DNA of 64,000 nucleotides from Anomaloglossus baeobatrachus (Eukaryota > Chordata > Amphibia > Anura > Aromobatidae), in contig NC_134354.1 in NCBI RefSeq assembly GCF_048569485.1, positions 334,631,643-334,695,642 of the forward strand. The letters are read 5' to 3'. The translations under genes were made by a program, and so were the position numbers. Below, one piece after another: positions 48,801 to 57,804 of the stretch (position 1 is the stretch's first letter; each line of letters opens with the position of its first letter). Under the pieces are notes generated by a model. It saw only the letters and a list, made by a program, of their open reading frames with translations. It was not told the origin of the DNA and made no database searches.

Positions 48801-51800
48801 AAATAGACAAATAGGAGTTACAAACTCCCTGTCAGAGCCAGTTTTCTGATGGATTCGTTATGTAGCCAGCTGTGTGCAAGGAAACAAAGAGCCTATGAAA
48901 GCCAAACAAGGCAACATTTTTGCAAAAAAAAGGTCACAGAGTATAAATACTTTTTCAAGGCACTGTATCTATGTATGCACAATCATTAAGAGTCTGCCAA
49001 TTACTGAGTAGGATAGCTCTCTTTAATCTTAAAGGGATGTTCCCCATCTGACTATCATCAGCCATTAGCCTTGCGGATGTTGACTATAACAAGAATAGCC
49101 ATGCAATCCCTATCCTACTCATATAATGCCTTTTCGCTGCTGTTCCCACTGATTGTTTACAGGCTGCAGAAATGACACAATGACTACAGCCCACATGACG
49201 GCTGCAGCCAATTACTGGTGTTAGCGGCTATGATGATGTAGACAGCATGAGCTGTCACTGGCCAGAATTCTGATTAAACGAAGAAGATCCTTCAAATGAC
49301 CCTTTGCATTTTTATATACTGTGTTATGTATAGGAAATGACTACCATATTTCTTGTTTCTTCAATTGTATTGTAATTGTATTGTTTCAACAGTAATTATT
49401 CTCTATATGAAATTATTATAGGATCGTATTCTGGATCTATTAAAGGAGCTGCAAAGATTTCAAATGACTGTGACACTCCTGAGGGTAAGAGTGGCATCTC
49501 CTCCTACTTCAGAAGCCTGCACAGACCATTAGAGAGTAAGGGGTTGTTAGAATTCAGAAGTGAGTGAGTAGCATGTAGCTTTTTAGGGGTAGTTTTCTAA
49601 GAAAAACAAAAATTTCAGTTTGTTGCCCTCCCTCTCCCAGAGCACTAGGATTGGAGTGAAGGTGAATAAGTTAAAAAAGCAAAGCAAAGATCGAGAGATT
49701 GGAGAGATTGCCAAAGTAATCATCAGGAACTGGAAAAAACTGCTGGGTAAGTAGGTTCCAAGTTCAGATGAATATAAAAATGTGCTCATCAATTGGTAAA
49801 CAGTGAGAAGCATAAAAATACATTAATGTATGTTTCTGTGTGTTTCTTAGAGTCCTCGTACAAGGACAATGGAGCATCAGACGGGGGAGTTATGCCTTCT
49901 CCTACCAAGACAGAACCCGAAAAGTAAGAAAAAAATAAGGCAACAGAAATGTTGAACCACCTTTCTACCTTTCTTCACAACTACAAATATTACTTTTCTC
50001 TAAATTTTTCTTTTCCCCTTTTTTCTCTACTTGAATGAAAATTTTAGAAAGCAGAAAGAAGAAAAGAAGTTGCATTTGAAAAAGTAAGTATTATGAAGAC
50101 AGGGCTCTGTTCTCAGTAGTGTCATGTCATCCAGTCGTAATCTAGCAGTGAGTCCTTTAACTTACAATGGTCAGGTTTCATCAAGGATAGTGCTGCAGAC
50201 TACACTGTCCTTGGCATCAAAAGCACCTGACCATCAATGTGAGCACTGTCTTATTGTTCACCGCAAACTAGATCCTGTCCCTGTTTCTTTCCGATTGCTG
50301 TTCAGGCTATGTTCACACCTGCATTTCCCATTCCATTTGTCTGTTACATTTTTATGAACAAATGGATTGATCTGAAAAACATTGTACAACTGATTGCATA
50401 GGACCGAATTTATGATACAAAAAATTCTGTGTGATACACGTTATCTAAAATGGACATACATTATAACAGAAACCAAATAATAAGTAGTGCCGTCCCTATG
50501 CTTCGGTTCACATTAGCTAGCCAATTAATCTCTTTTTTTCTACATTAATTCTGTTTGTGTGTTCCTATAAATGGTCAAGGGTATGTCACTCTTGACAGAC
50601 AGTGCTGTAGTTTCCGGCTGTAGAAGGTCGCAGTGTTTGGCTACACAAGCTGCTCTCTGACTTCCCCTTTTTCCTTGCTTTAAGTTTATCCTTTTCTCCA
50701 TAGGACCCTACAGATTTCCTCATCTTTTCAGTTGTTAATCTTCAGCACTTGCCTTTGTGTCTTTATATAACCTCATTCCCTGTTACTTTGTGCTGGTGAT
50801 AAGTCTAATTCATTTAACAAGTCTTCAGTGCAAGCAGTTAGCTTGTATTCATCTGGAGAAACTTTGTTGTTGTTGCAGTTCCTCTTCCTGAGTCATCTGG
50901 AGATAAGTTCTTAGTTTACTTCCCCCTGTGTGTATTCCCTGTATGTTCTATTAGAGCTTAGTGGAGTTGACTTACGGCTCATCCCATCCATTCCATAACT
51001 AGGGCCTATTTCAGAGTCAGCCAGGGTCAGATCCTAAATAGTGTAGTGAGGGAAGCCAGGGGCCAGTGGCAGGTTTGATCAGGGGTCACCATCACACCCT
51101 TCCCTTTTCGCTGTTTATTTCGTAATTTCCTGTACTTAGCGTGATACAAATGGAATGTTAAAACGCAACTGTGAATAGAGCCTTATTAGGTTCTCACAAT
51201 CCTACATCACTCATATTTACCAAGGCATTGAAATGTAAAAATACAATGTAGATTAGGTCTATCCCGTGTTATTTCCTTAGTACAGGTAAAATGGTTCTTA
51301 TGGCCTAGTGTACAAAAACTACACCAAGCACAGGATGGTTTGGTGGTTGGCATTTCATGTTATGGCAGGACTTGGTTGGTTTTGCCTGTTTCATCTAAAC
51401 CCATATTATTTTCATACAATGTGATTCTTTTGAACAATTCTGTAAATTTAAAAGTACAATCGAAATATAAAAATGTGATGTTCTTAAAGGGGACATGATC
51501 TTCTGACTTACAGGATAATAGTAGGTCATCTGATTGGCGTATATTTCATGGAACACCAGATTGTTTTACTTTATTCAGTTTTGGGCTCACACTGGCAATG
51601 ATTTTCTCATGTGAGAGTACTGGATGCGATATACTAATAACACTCAGCTCAAACTCTGCTGTGATCTGATCCTCTCACATGTGAGACTTGGTGCACAGAT
51701 GAGGAGAAGATGGAGAGATTAATTTCTATATGTTTTCCATTGTCTGTCTCAGCATATATTGGACTGATGATAACCAAGTCCAGTCTAATGTTTTGCATGC

Positions 51801-54800
51801 ACCCTTTGAATTAAATGGGTGCATGCCATGCGATATATGTTGGCAAATGCAGTATGCAATTAACTTTTTCTTATGCTGAATTAAAATAGTATAACACTGT
51901 GCTGAGTATTATACAATAAAGCATCATCTGTGTTATTTGCCCACGGGAGCGAACCCTTAAGGCCAATCGCACCCGCCCCCGTTGTTTGTGCGTCATGGGC
52001 AAATCACCGCCCGTGGCGCACAATATCGCTAGTACCCGTCACATGGACTTACCTTCCCAGCGACGTCGCTGTGGCCGACGAACAACCTCTTTTCTAAGGG
52101 GACGGTTCATGCGGCATCACAGTGACGTCACATGGCAGGCGTCCAATAGAAGCGGAGGGGCGGAGAGCAGTCCCATGAAAGACACGCCCACCTCGTTGCC
52201 AGAGGACGCAGGTATGGCGCTGTTCGTCGTTCCTGGGGTGTCACACGTAGCGATGTGTGCTGCCTCAGGAACGACGAACAACCTGCGTCTTGCGCCAGGA
52301 ACGACATTTGGGAAATGGACGACGTGTCAACAATCAACGATTTGATGAGTATTTTACATAGTTACAGGTCACTTGTACGTGTCACACGCAATGACGTCGC
52401 TAAAGAGGCCGGATGTGTATCACGAATTCTGTGACCCTAACAACATCTCGTTAGCGATGTCGTTGCGTGTAAAGCAACGTGTGTTTATACACTTGAGAAT
52501 TTTTTTTCTACTACTCAGATACTAAGATTATGCTCTCTGTCATTCACAGGCTTCCCTCTGCTTTTTGTAAGAACCCACACAATGAAAAAGGAAGGTATAT
52601 GATTTTTCTTTAACCTTATAGTATTTATTTGTTTTATTTTAAAATTGAAGGTCTATCAATAAAGGCAAGTTAGGCTTTTTCATGGCATCCACCATGACAG
52701 TAGTGCTATTTTTGGTTCAAAGTTCAACTTTTCTAAATTATTGGTCATTGACTTCTCAACCTACATTGTCCAAAAAAATAATGTCATGAATAATGCAACT
52801 AATAGAACAAAAAATCTTTAAATTATGCTAGAGGAAAAAATTGATTTCAAGATGAATTATGCATATTAATTTCTGAGAAGTCATTACTTCTCACAATGGG
52901 ATAGCAATGATATTGAATTAAAAGCAATTTATTCAAAACTTCATGTGATTATCTTCCTGCTAGAAAACCCACAAAGACATGTGGTATAATTACATCTGAA
53001 GTGTCCCGTTATTGATCCTCAGGACCACACTGCCAAATGGAAATTTCTTAGCAAGGCTTTTACTACCAGACGGAAATGAAACTTGAGCATCACCTAAACC
53101 ACTAATTATATTGCATATATATGGATGGTACTTATGCAAAATGTGCATCCATTATAAACACAAAGTAAAGAGGCCTTTTTAATGTATAAAATATTATTTT
53201 TCTAATTGACAACCTTTGTAGCTAGGAAATCAATGCTAATCTACTGTAGTCAAATCACTGAATGTTAGCAATTAACAGGGAGACTGTACAATAGCACAGG
53301 CTTTGTAGTGAGCCATATAAAATGTACACTTACATGCATAGACGCTATTAGTTGGAAAGTGCTTGATTACTATGGTCATTTAAGTGCTGGAAAGTGCATA
53401 ATTAACTTCAGTTGTAGCTTACGTATGAGGTCACTGTATGGATTACCAATGGAAAAAGTAGAATAGAATGCTAAATAGCCAATGATCTGAGCACTTGGCT
53501 AAAATTATAGATATTAATGACACCACAATATTGTCAAAATGGTAGCAAAAGTCCTTAACAGACCAACTGATCATCCGTGGGCCACTCTTCAGACCAAAAT
53601 CAGTGTACACAGCAGCATGAAGGAATATAATACCAAGAACAAGCTGTGAAATAGCTGATACTAATGCAGGTCACACTGATAAAAGAATTTATTAATCAAA
53701 ACAATCCTCATAGGTCTTATAAACTGCTGCATTACAGCAACTGTACTGACAAGTGATCAGGGTTGCCAACTGTCCAGAAAAAAAACTGGAAGCCGTCCGT
53801 AATTTTTTGAAAGCTAAATAAATTTATACGGAATTTTTATTTGCTAGAATTCTCATCATTTTACAGTTTACAGTGAATGCAGCTGATGTCTTCCTATGAG
53901 AATTATGGGCTGCAGATATGTATCACCTATAATCATGATTATTTATTATAGTTTTACAATATGTTCGCAAAAAATGTTGTCTGTAACTGATTGATTTTTT
54001 TTATAAGCAGTCCAGAAAAAAATAAAAAGTCATGTTGGCAACCCTGGAAGTGATGGCTGGCTGGTAAAATGGCTGGTATAGAGATTAGTAAATATAAATG
54101 ATATCAGCAGCTTGTGGTTCTGTAACTAGAGCTTCTCTAAGCTCTGTGTGCTTTATGGAGCTATTTGTTTACTATGGTATTGATGCTCACTCAGCGTAAA
54201 GGCCCCATTACACGCAGCGACGTATCTAACGATATACTGCCGGGATCACGGATTCTGTGACGCACATCCGGCTTCGTTAGCGACACCGTTGCGTGTTACA
54301 CCAACGAGCGTCCATTAACGATGGAAAATACTCACCATATCGTCCATCGTTGACACGTCGTTCATTTTCAAAAAATCGTTGAGTGTTGAGGACGCAGGTT
54401 GTTCATCGTTCCCGAGGCAGCACACATCGCTATGTGTGACACCTCGGGAATGACGAACTACAGGTTACCTTTGGCCGCCGGCAATGAGGAAGGAAGGAGG
54501 TGGGCGGGATGTTACGGCCGCTCATCTCCGCCCCTCCGCTTCTATTGGGCGGCCACTTAGTGACGCCGCTGTGACGCCGCACGAACCGCCCCCTTAGAAA
54601 GGAGGCGGTTCACCGGCCAGAACGACGTTGCTAGGCAGGTAAGTCCGTGTGACGGCTCCTAACAACATTGTGCGCCACAGGCAGCGATTTGCCAGTGACG
54701 CACCAGCAACGAGGGCGGGTGCTTTCACCAGCGACATCGCTAACGATGTCGCTGCGTGTAAAGCTCCCATTACTCAGCTTGATAGAGCAGGATTCAATCC

Positions 54801-55136
54801 ACTAACACCAGTTTTACTCTGTTCCCATATAGGATACTTACTTCAGCTGTATTTTGGAAATATTGTAAAAGATATGTGACACAGTCATACTTAATGGGCT
54901 AACTTGAAGCACCATTAGCATCTAGAGCCTCTGCACCTTTGGTTACACTGACTGGGTTACAATTGCTTTAATGTAGACCTGTCTCCAATAGTATACACAG
55001 CTAACTTTGTTTGATGGTTTCATTTTCATGCCAACATAGACTCTTTTTTTTTTTATCATTTTTCATGCAGTCCATGTTCTGAGAGCTCCCAGTCTCTTGG
55101 CCAGCAACCTGCCACCAAGGAGCCAAAGGTCAAACG
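27915..55136 (+). CDS. tcea3: TFIIS-type transcription elongation factor (TCEA3-like), 5' seven coding exons
   Basis: Seven exons join in frame through AG/GT splice sites (27915-27983, 49422-49484, 49641-49746, 49851-49923, 50048-50083, 52551-52595, 55071-55136) and encode about 152 residues. The start reads MGSEEDLLKIGRRLEK, as in TCEA proteins (MGxEEELxRIAKKLEK). Exons 2-3 give the TFIIS N-terminal LW domain: DLLKELQRFQMTVTLL, STRIGVKVN, IAKVIIRNWKKLL. The rest is a charged, serine-rich linker. TFIIS rescues arrested RNA polymerase II by stimulating transcript cleavage; that activity needs the central domain and zinc ribbon, which lie beyond the window. TCEA3 is preferred over TCEA1/2 from the start and the lysine-rich linker, but the sequence is divergent and could be another paralogue. 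Confidence 0.82.
29017..29608. mobile_element. Harbinger-type MITE, 'ACACGCTGCGACAT' family, copy 1
   Basis: The TIRs AGGGCCATTTACACGCTGCG and AGGGTGCTTTACACGCTGCG (reverse complement of the right end) are flanked by TAA on both sides (29014-29016, 29609-29611). Other copies lie at 47635-48197, 51958-52482 and 54197-54769. The interior keeps 'acgggggcgggtgctatcgc' and 'gaaggaaggaggtgggcgg' across copies. No transposase. Confidence 0.85.
29937..32316. mobile_element. Harbinger-type MITE with TTA duplication, carrying a nested LTR
   Basis: The TIRs GGCCGGTTACAGACGTCCGT and GGCCGATTTCAGACGTCCGT (reverse complement of the right end) are flanked by TTA (29934-29936, 32317-32319). Without the solo LTR at 30525-31759 it is about 1.15 kb. 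Its halves mirror each other in part: 'gagtataatgagcggcggtcag' text at about 32075 is the reverse complement of text near 30250. TG repeats flank the LTR site. Confidence 0.85.
30525..31759 (-). mobile_element. Solo LTR (family C), minus strand, in a TG repeat
   Basis: On the minus strand it starts TGTGGTGCCCCTGAGGC and ends GGGGTGCTACA, 1235 bases, flanked by TATG on both sides (30521-30524, 31760-31763). It has no internal coding region. It is the best-bounded member of family C. Confidence 0.8.
32660..33357. repeat. 40-base minisatellite, about 17 copies
   Basis: The unit 'aacagggtgtgcaggcagct' plus 'aggacccaggaggagagctg' is repeated with few changes and constant length. The array ends abruptly at the left edge of the nested MITE (33359), so the MITE landed in the array or marks its end. 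Confidence 0.9.
33359..35255. mobile_element. Large MITE with 'TTCACACATCAG' ends and shared cargo
   Basis: The left end GGGTATGTTCACACATCAGG pairs with the reverse complement of the right end (gctgttcacacatcag, then ttttttccca). The left flank is TAA; the right boundary is uncertain. Inside are a CTCA/CTGA-rich simple stretch (33745-33830), the cargo block (about 33880-34560) and a minisatellite (34605-35110). The cargo is the reverse complement of the one in 15135-16902 although the termini differ. Confidence 0.65.
34605..35110. repeat. 33-35 base minisatellite, about 15 copies
   Basis: Units resemble 'gtgcggtgatgatgcgtgct' plus 'gggtagtgcctgcgt'. Long minus-strand frames across it only spell HHHRTR-type repeats and are not genes. 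Confidence 0.85.
35816..36042. mobile_element. Probable hAT element end
   Basis: The text 'ggagataagcaaacatttcaaggttcgg...tccgaacccc' resembles the outer ends of amphibian hAT elements ('tagtgatgagcgaa...cgaac'). It is the likely outer end of the hAT remnant whose transposase pieces lie at 37.6-38.8 kb on the minus strand. No exact TIR pair was found. Confidence 0.35.
36043..37000. repeat. About four diverged copies of a 230-390 base unit
   Basis: 'gtaggcctg..gtgctctgagacccctgccactac' recurs at about 36043, 36429, 36677 and 36906. Each is followed by 'cacacaacatggagacccaa' and 'gccccagactacaagtagtataatgg'-type text. It probably belongs to the non-coding tail of the hAT element. No gene. Confidence 0.7.
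37080..37581 (-). mobile_element. Short solo LTR (family C), minus strand
   Basis: On the minus strand it runs from TGTGGCGCCCCTGTGGC to CCTGGGGTGCTACA, 502 bases, less than half of the 1235-base relative at 30525-31759. Flanks TACC and TACA agree in three of four bases. It splits the hAT remnant. Confidence 0.65.
37600..38800 (-). pseudogene. hAT transposase remnant, C-terminal dimerisation region
   Basis: Minus-strand translation of 37800-38104 contains LERMVQEYLE, FWSSKMEQWPELDSHALDVL and, at about 37850-37875 in another frame, LSEHVFSAAG, followed by IRLSLQRVDCLNFIQVN. This is the end of hAT transposases (W.ELA..A..VLS.P..S..SERVFSAAG). Further pieces lie upstream on the minus strand to about 38560. 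Stops and frame changes interrupt it and the N-terminal BED finger was not seen, so it is an inactive remnant of a DNA transposon. Confidence 0.65.
38860..39800. repeat. Tandem repeat of 'tgctgaaatgtctatttgtggcagga' type
   Basis: More than ten diverged units of about 50-65 bases carry 'ctgaaatgtctatttgtg' followed by 'caggaccacagagttat' and an AT-rich spacer. A longer variant includes 'atatatatgtgttggaggcc'. It probably lies in the subterminal part of the hAT element. No coding capacity. Confidence 0.75.
39821..40180. repeat. AT and CT microsatellites and a 33-base minisatellite
   Basis: (TA)n at 39821-39873, a CT-rich run at 39953-40002, then 4-5 copies of a 33-base unit (cagtatatacagcacaggag plus gggctgggggcta) from 40015 to about 40180. 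The unit resembles the text at 2040-2110. Confidence 0.9.
40206..40830. mobile_element. Diverged MITE related to 6034-6664
   Basis: 'attctggtacgt'-type ends, 'tctccgtgcggc', 'agcaggagcaggggcaggtga' and 'gtgccgtgaatcatgg' are shared with 6034-6664, in inverted order. The termini are decayed. Confidence 0.6.
40840..42002. mobile_element. Minisatellite-bearing relative of the 'CATACCTCCCAAC' element, right part
   Basis: 40840-41620 is a 28-30 base array (catacaaatctggtgtgggg plus gctgggggg, with variants). 41876-42002 matches 35680-35809 ('gagagagcgggtgggcggag', then 'cgggacgattgggaggtatg') and ends in the same inverted terminus. I could not find the left terminus. Long frames in the array are repeat translations. 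Confidence 0.6.
42003..43560 (-). mobile_element. LTR-element fossil, minus strand: gag-like fragment and LTR piece
   Basis: About 42172-42717 on the minus strand begins MMGVVVAVRAQDAW, close to MVEVVVAVRAREVE in the family A element, and continues proline-rich. 42041-42175 carries a cysteine/histidine pair motif (CPHCQPN). 43195-43560 resembles the family D LTR text at 24.7-25.0 kb. It is an old broken copy. A tiny piggyBac-type MITE sits inside it at 43034-43115. Confidence 0.5.
43034..43115. mobile_element. 82-base piggyBac-type MITE
   Basis: The perfect 15-base TIR CACTAGAAGTCCCAG lies at both ends, flanked by TTAA on each side (43030-43033, 43116-43119). TTAA duplication is the signature of piggyBac. 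There is no internal coding capacity. Confidence 0.85.
43561..45081. repeat. Intron sequence with cargo-like repeat blocks
   Basis: 44150-44450 carries a diverged version of the shared cargo (gataccc.cccaagataaag, ggtattctcagcctggggag, aattgccctgg.gc). 44500-44900 holds further pieces in the opposite orientation ('gctgggtatcaatattg', then 'gaccgcacg'). The termini were not found. No exon. Confidence 0.45.
45090..47568. mobile_element. hAT-type foldback element with 8-base duplication
   Basis: The ends TAGTGATGAGTGAA and TAGTAATGGGTGAA (reverse complement of the right end) are flanked by TTTGTAAC on both sides (45082-45089, 47569-47576). It is 2479 bases with no transposase. Its left arm (about 45110-45330) is inverted relative to about 46690-46930: tatgag..aaccctat, atcacagctgtcatcaagccc and ttatttgaaataataaaaaa recur as reverse complements. 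The cargo-like block 46915-47260 follows. The 8-base duplication fits hAT. Confidence 0.7.
46310..46366. repeat. Near-perfect palindrome inside the hAT-type element
   Basis: Arms of about 26 bases (gacctgatggctgtgagctc..ggtaa and its reverse complement) are separated by about five bases (about 46308-46368). Direct repeats 'catctggagg.tgtgaactct' flank it at about 46205 and 46428. The region could fold into a long hairpin. Confidence 0.8.
47635..48197. mobile_element. Harbinger-type MITE, 'ACACGCTGCGACAT' family, copy 2
   Basis: The TIRs AGGGGTACTTTGCACGCTGC and GAGCTACTTTGCACGCTGCG (reverse complement of the right end) are flanked by TTA (47632-47634, 48198-48200). The interior is shared with 29017-29608. 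Confidence 0.85.
48201..49421. other. End of TCEA intron 1; no other gene
   Basis: AT-rich text. I recognise no transposon terminus or RNA gene. The last bases (ctctatatgaaattattatag) form the acceptor of exon 2, with a weak polypyrimidine tract. Confidence 0.45.
49422..49484 (+). CDS. tcea3: TCEA-like exon 2 (LW domain, first part)
   Basis: It has 21 codons and enters and leaves in phase 0. The peptide ...LDLLKELQRFQMTVTLLR aligns without gaps with TCEA 'ALDLLKxLxxxxMTLxLLQ' when exon 1 is joined directly. The donor is gtaaga. Confidence 0.85.
49641..49746 (+). CDS. tcea3: TCEA-like exon 3 (LW domain core)
   Basis: It is 106 bases with acceptor ctctcccag and donor gtaagt, and ends in phase 1. 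The peptide STRIGVKVNKLKKQS...IAKVIIRNWKKLL is the hallmark of the TFIIS N-terminal domain (TRIG.xVN.LRK.........AK.LI..WK.LL). The KKQSKDREIGE part is more divergent than in the common TCEA1/2/3 proteins as I recall them. Confidence 0.9.
49851..49923 (+). CDS. tcea3: TCEA-like exon 4 (linker)
   Basis: It is 73 bases, enters in phase 1 and leaves in phase 2. The split codon G|AG gives E, then SSYKDNGASDGG and PSPTKTEPEK. The acceptor tgtttcttag and donor gtaaga are good. Confidence 0.8.
50048..50083 (+). CDS. tcea3: TCEA-like exon 5 (lysine-rich linker microexon)
   Basis: It is 36 bases, phase 2 in and out, encoding KKQKEEKKLHLK. The acceptor aaattttag is short; the donor gtaagt is consensus. 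A lysine-rich linker is usual for TCEA3. Confidence 0.75.
50305..51183. mobile_element. MITE with 'GGCTATGTTCACACCTGC' ends
   Basis: The left end GGCTATGTTCACACCTGCAT pairs with the reverse complement of the right end (ggctctattcacagttgcgt). 'catttccattcgt'-type text lies just inside both ends. The interior 50590-51110 looks like a separate inserted repeat that I cannot name. It lies in TCEA intron 5. Confidence 0.65.
51590..51958. mobile_element. MITE of the 14.3/18.9 kb family
   Basis: The left end 'gggctcacactggcaatg' and right end 'cacgggagcgaaccctta' face each other. The interior shares 'gagagattaa', 'tttgcatgcaccc' and 'ggtgcatgc' with 18930-19365. Confidence 0.65.
51958..52482. mobile_element. 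MITE, 'ACACGCTGCGACAT' family, copy 3, end-truncated
   Basis: The right end (gcgatgtcgttgcgtgtaaagc) and interior (ggatgtgtatcacgaattctg, atcgctagtacccg) match the family. The left end starts inside the usual element at 'acccgcccccgtt', so the outer left TIR is missing. Confidence 0.65.
52551..52595 (+). CDS. tcea3: TCEA-like exon 6 (linker, candidate)
   Basis: It is 45 bases, phase 2 in and out, encoding LPSAFCKNPHNEKG with split codons at both ends. The acceptor tcattcacag is good; the donor gtatat is weaker. It keeps the frame open between exons 5 and 7 but the joined frame also works without it, so it may be an alternative exon. Confidence 0.6.
52596..53749. other. TCEA intron 6, left part; nothing else seen
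   Basis: AT-rich unique-looking sequence with no terminal repeats, tandem arrays or coding stretches that I can support. Confidence 0.5.
53758..54046. mobile_element. 289-base hAT-type MITE
   Basis: The TIR CAGGGTTGCCAAC at the left pairs with GTTGGCAACCCTG at the right. The 8-base flanks CAAGTGAT (53750-53757) and GAAGTGAT (54047-54054) differ at one base. 'tccagaaaaa' lies just inside both ends. The features fit hAT. Confidence 0.8.
54197..54769. mobile_element. MITE, 'ACACGCTGCGACAT' family, copy 4
   Basis: The ends 'ccccattacacgcagcgacg' and 'gggagctttacacgcagcga' (reverse complement of the right end) match. The interior shares 'gaaggaaggaggtgggcggg' and 'cacatcgctatgtgtgacac'. The target duplication is not clear. 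Confidence 0.75.
55071..55136 (+). CDS. tcea3: TCEA-like exon 7 (serine-rich linker)
   Basis: It is 66 bases, phase 2 in and out, encoding PCSESSQSLGQQPATKEPKV plus K. A strong polypyrimidine tract and acceptor (tttttcatgcag) precede it; the donor is gtaaag. It is the last exon I can support. The next must enter in phase 2. Confidence 0.75.
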
Positions 55137-55673
55137 GTAAAGAAATAAAGTCCATTATCACTTCATGTAGACTCTAGTGCACATATACTAAGGCCTCATG
55201 CTCAGTAACCTGGAGAAATATCATCCGTACATGCTGCAGCATTCTACAAATATAGTATATTAATGAAGCCAGTCTGTACGGCAAAAGCTATGCACATTGT
55301 GTTCACCTAGGGTAACAAGAAAATGACATATCATACAACGGCTATTCTTTATGAAGTGCAGTGCATTAGTTTACAAGCTCTACCAGATAACTATTTGTGT
55401 TGTCCCTTCCACTAAATTTCTGTACTGAGAAAAATGCCATACATGCTAGGCACCACTTTTACTATATACAGTGCCTACAAGTAGTATTCAATCCCCTGCA
55501 GATTTAGCAGGTTTGATAAGATGCAAATAAGTTAGAGCCTGCAAACTTCAAACAAGAGCAGGATTTATTAACAGATGCATAAATCTTACAAACCAACAAG
55601 TTATGTTGCTCAGTTAAATTTTAATACATTTTCAACATAAAAGTGTGGGTCAATTATTATTCAACCCCTAGGT

Positions 55674-56738
<1,065 letters not shown>

Positions 56739-56741
56739 TTA

Positions 56742-57491
56742 GGGTGGTGTCACACATAACGACGACGACAACGACGTCGCTGCTACGTCACCATTTTCTG
56801 TGACGTTGCAGCGACGTCCCGTCGCTGTCGCTGTGTGTGACATCCAGCAACGACCTGGCCCCTGCTGTGAGGTCGCCGGTCGTTGCTGAATGTCCAGCTT
56901 CATTTTTTGGTCGTCACTCTCCCGCTGTGACACACACATCGCTGTGTGTGACAGCGAGAGAGCGACGAAATGAAGCGATCAGGGAGCAGGAGCCGGCGTC
57001 TGGCAGCTGCGGTAAGCTGTAACCAGCGTAAACATCGGGTAACCAAGGGAAGACCTTTCCCTGGTTACCCGATGTTTACGCTGGTTACCAGCCTCCGCTC
57101 TTGCTGCCAGACGCCGGCTCCTGCTCTGTGCACATGTGGCTGCAGTATGCATCGGGTAATTAACCCGATGTATACTGTAGCAAGGAGAGCAAGGAGCCAG
57201 CGCTAAGCAGTGCGCGCGGCTCCTTGCTCTCTGCACTGTGACATGTAGCTGCAGCACACATCGGGTTAATTAACCCGATGTGTACTGCACCTAGGAGAGC
57301 AAGGAGCCAGCGCTAAGCGCGGCTCCCTGCTCTCTGCACATGTAGCACAGTGACGTTATGATCGCTGCTTCTGCTGTGTTTGACAGCTAAGCAGCGATCA
57401 TAACAGCGACTTACAAGGTCGCTGTTACGTCACCGAAAATGGTGACGTAACAGCGACGTCGTTGTCGCTGTCGCTTAGTGTGACACCAGCT
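56742..57491. mobile_element. Harbinger-type MITE nested in the Tc1 element
   Basis: The long inverted ends (GGTGTCACACATAACGACGA and, reverse complement of the right, GGTGTCACACTAAGCGACAG) extend about 60 bases, through 'acaacgacgtcgctg' and 'tacgtcaccattttc'. TTA flanks both sides (56739-56741, 57492-57494). The interior has further inverted blocks around 'aaccagcgtaaacatcgggt' and 'ggagccagcgctaagc'. It is younger than its host Tc1. Confidence 0.85.
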
Positions 57492-57804
57492 TTAATTAGT
57501 CAGAAAAGGCTGAAAAAAGAGATAATTAATCCAAACATGTGAAGCTCATTGTTCTTTGTGCCTGAAATACTTCTTAATACTTTAGGGGAACCAAACAGAA
57601 TTCTGGTGGTTTGAGGGGTTGAATAATAAATGACCCTCTGAATAAACTTTTCACAATTTAAAAAAAAAAAAAAAAAAAAGAAATAACATTCTTTTTCACA
57701 CTTCCAGGCTGATCTACAGTCCAAATGTAACAATGCCAAGTTAATTCCGAATGTGTAAACCTGCTAAATCTGCAGGGGGTTGAATACTACTTGTAGGCAC
57801 TGTA

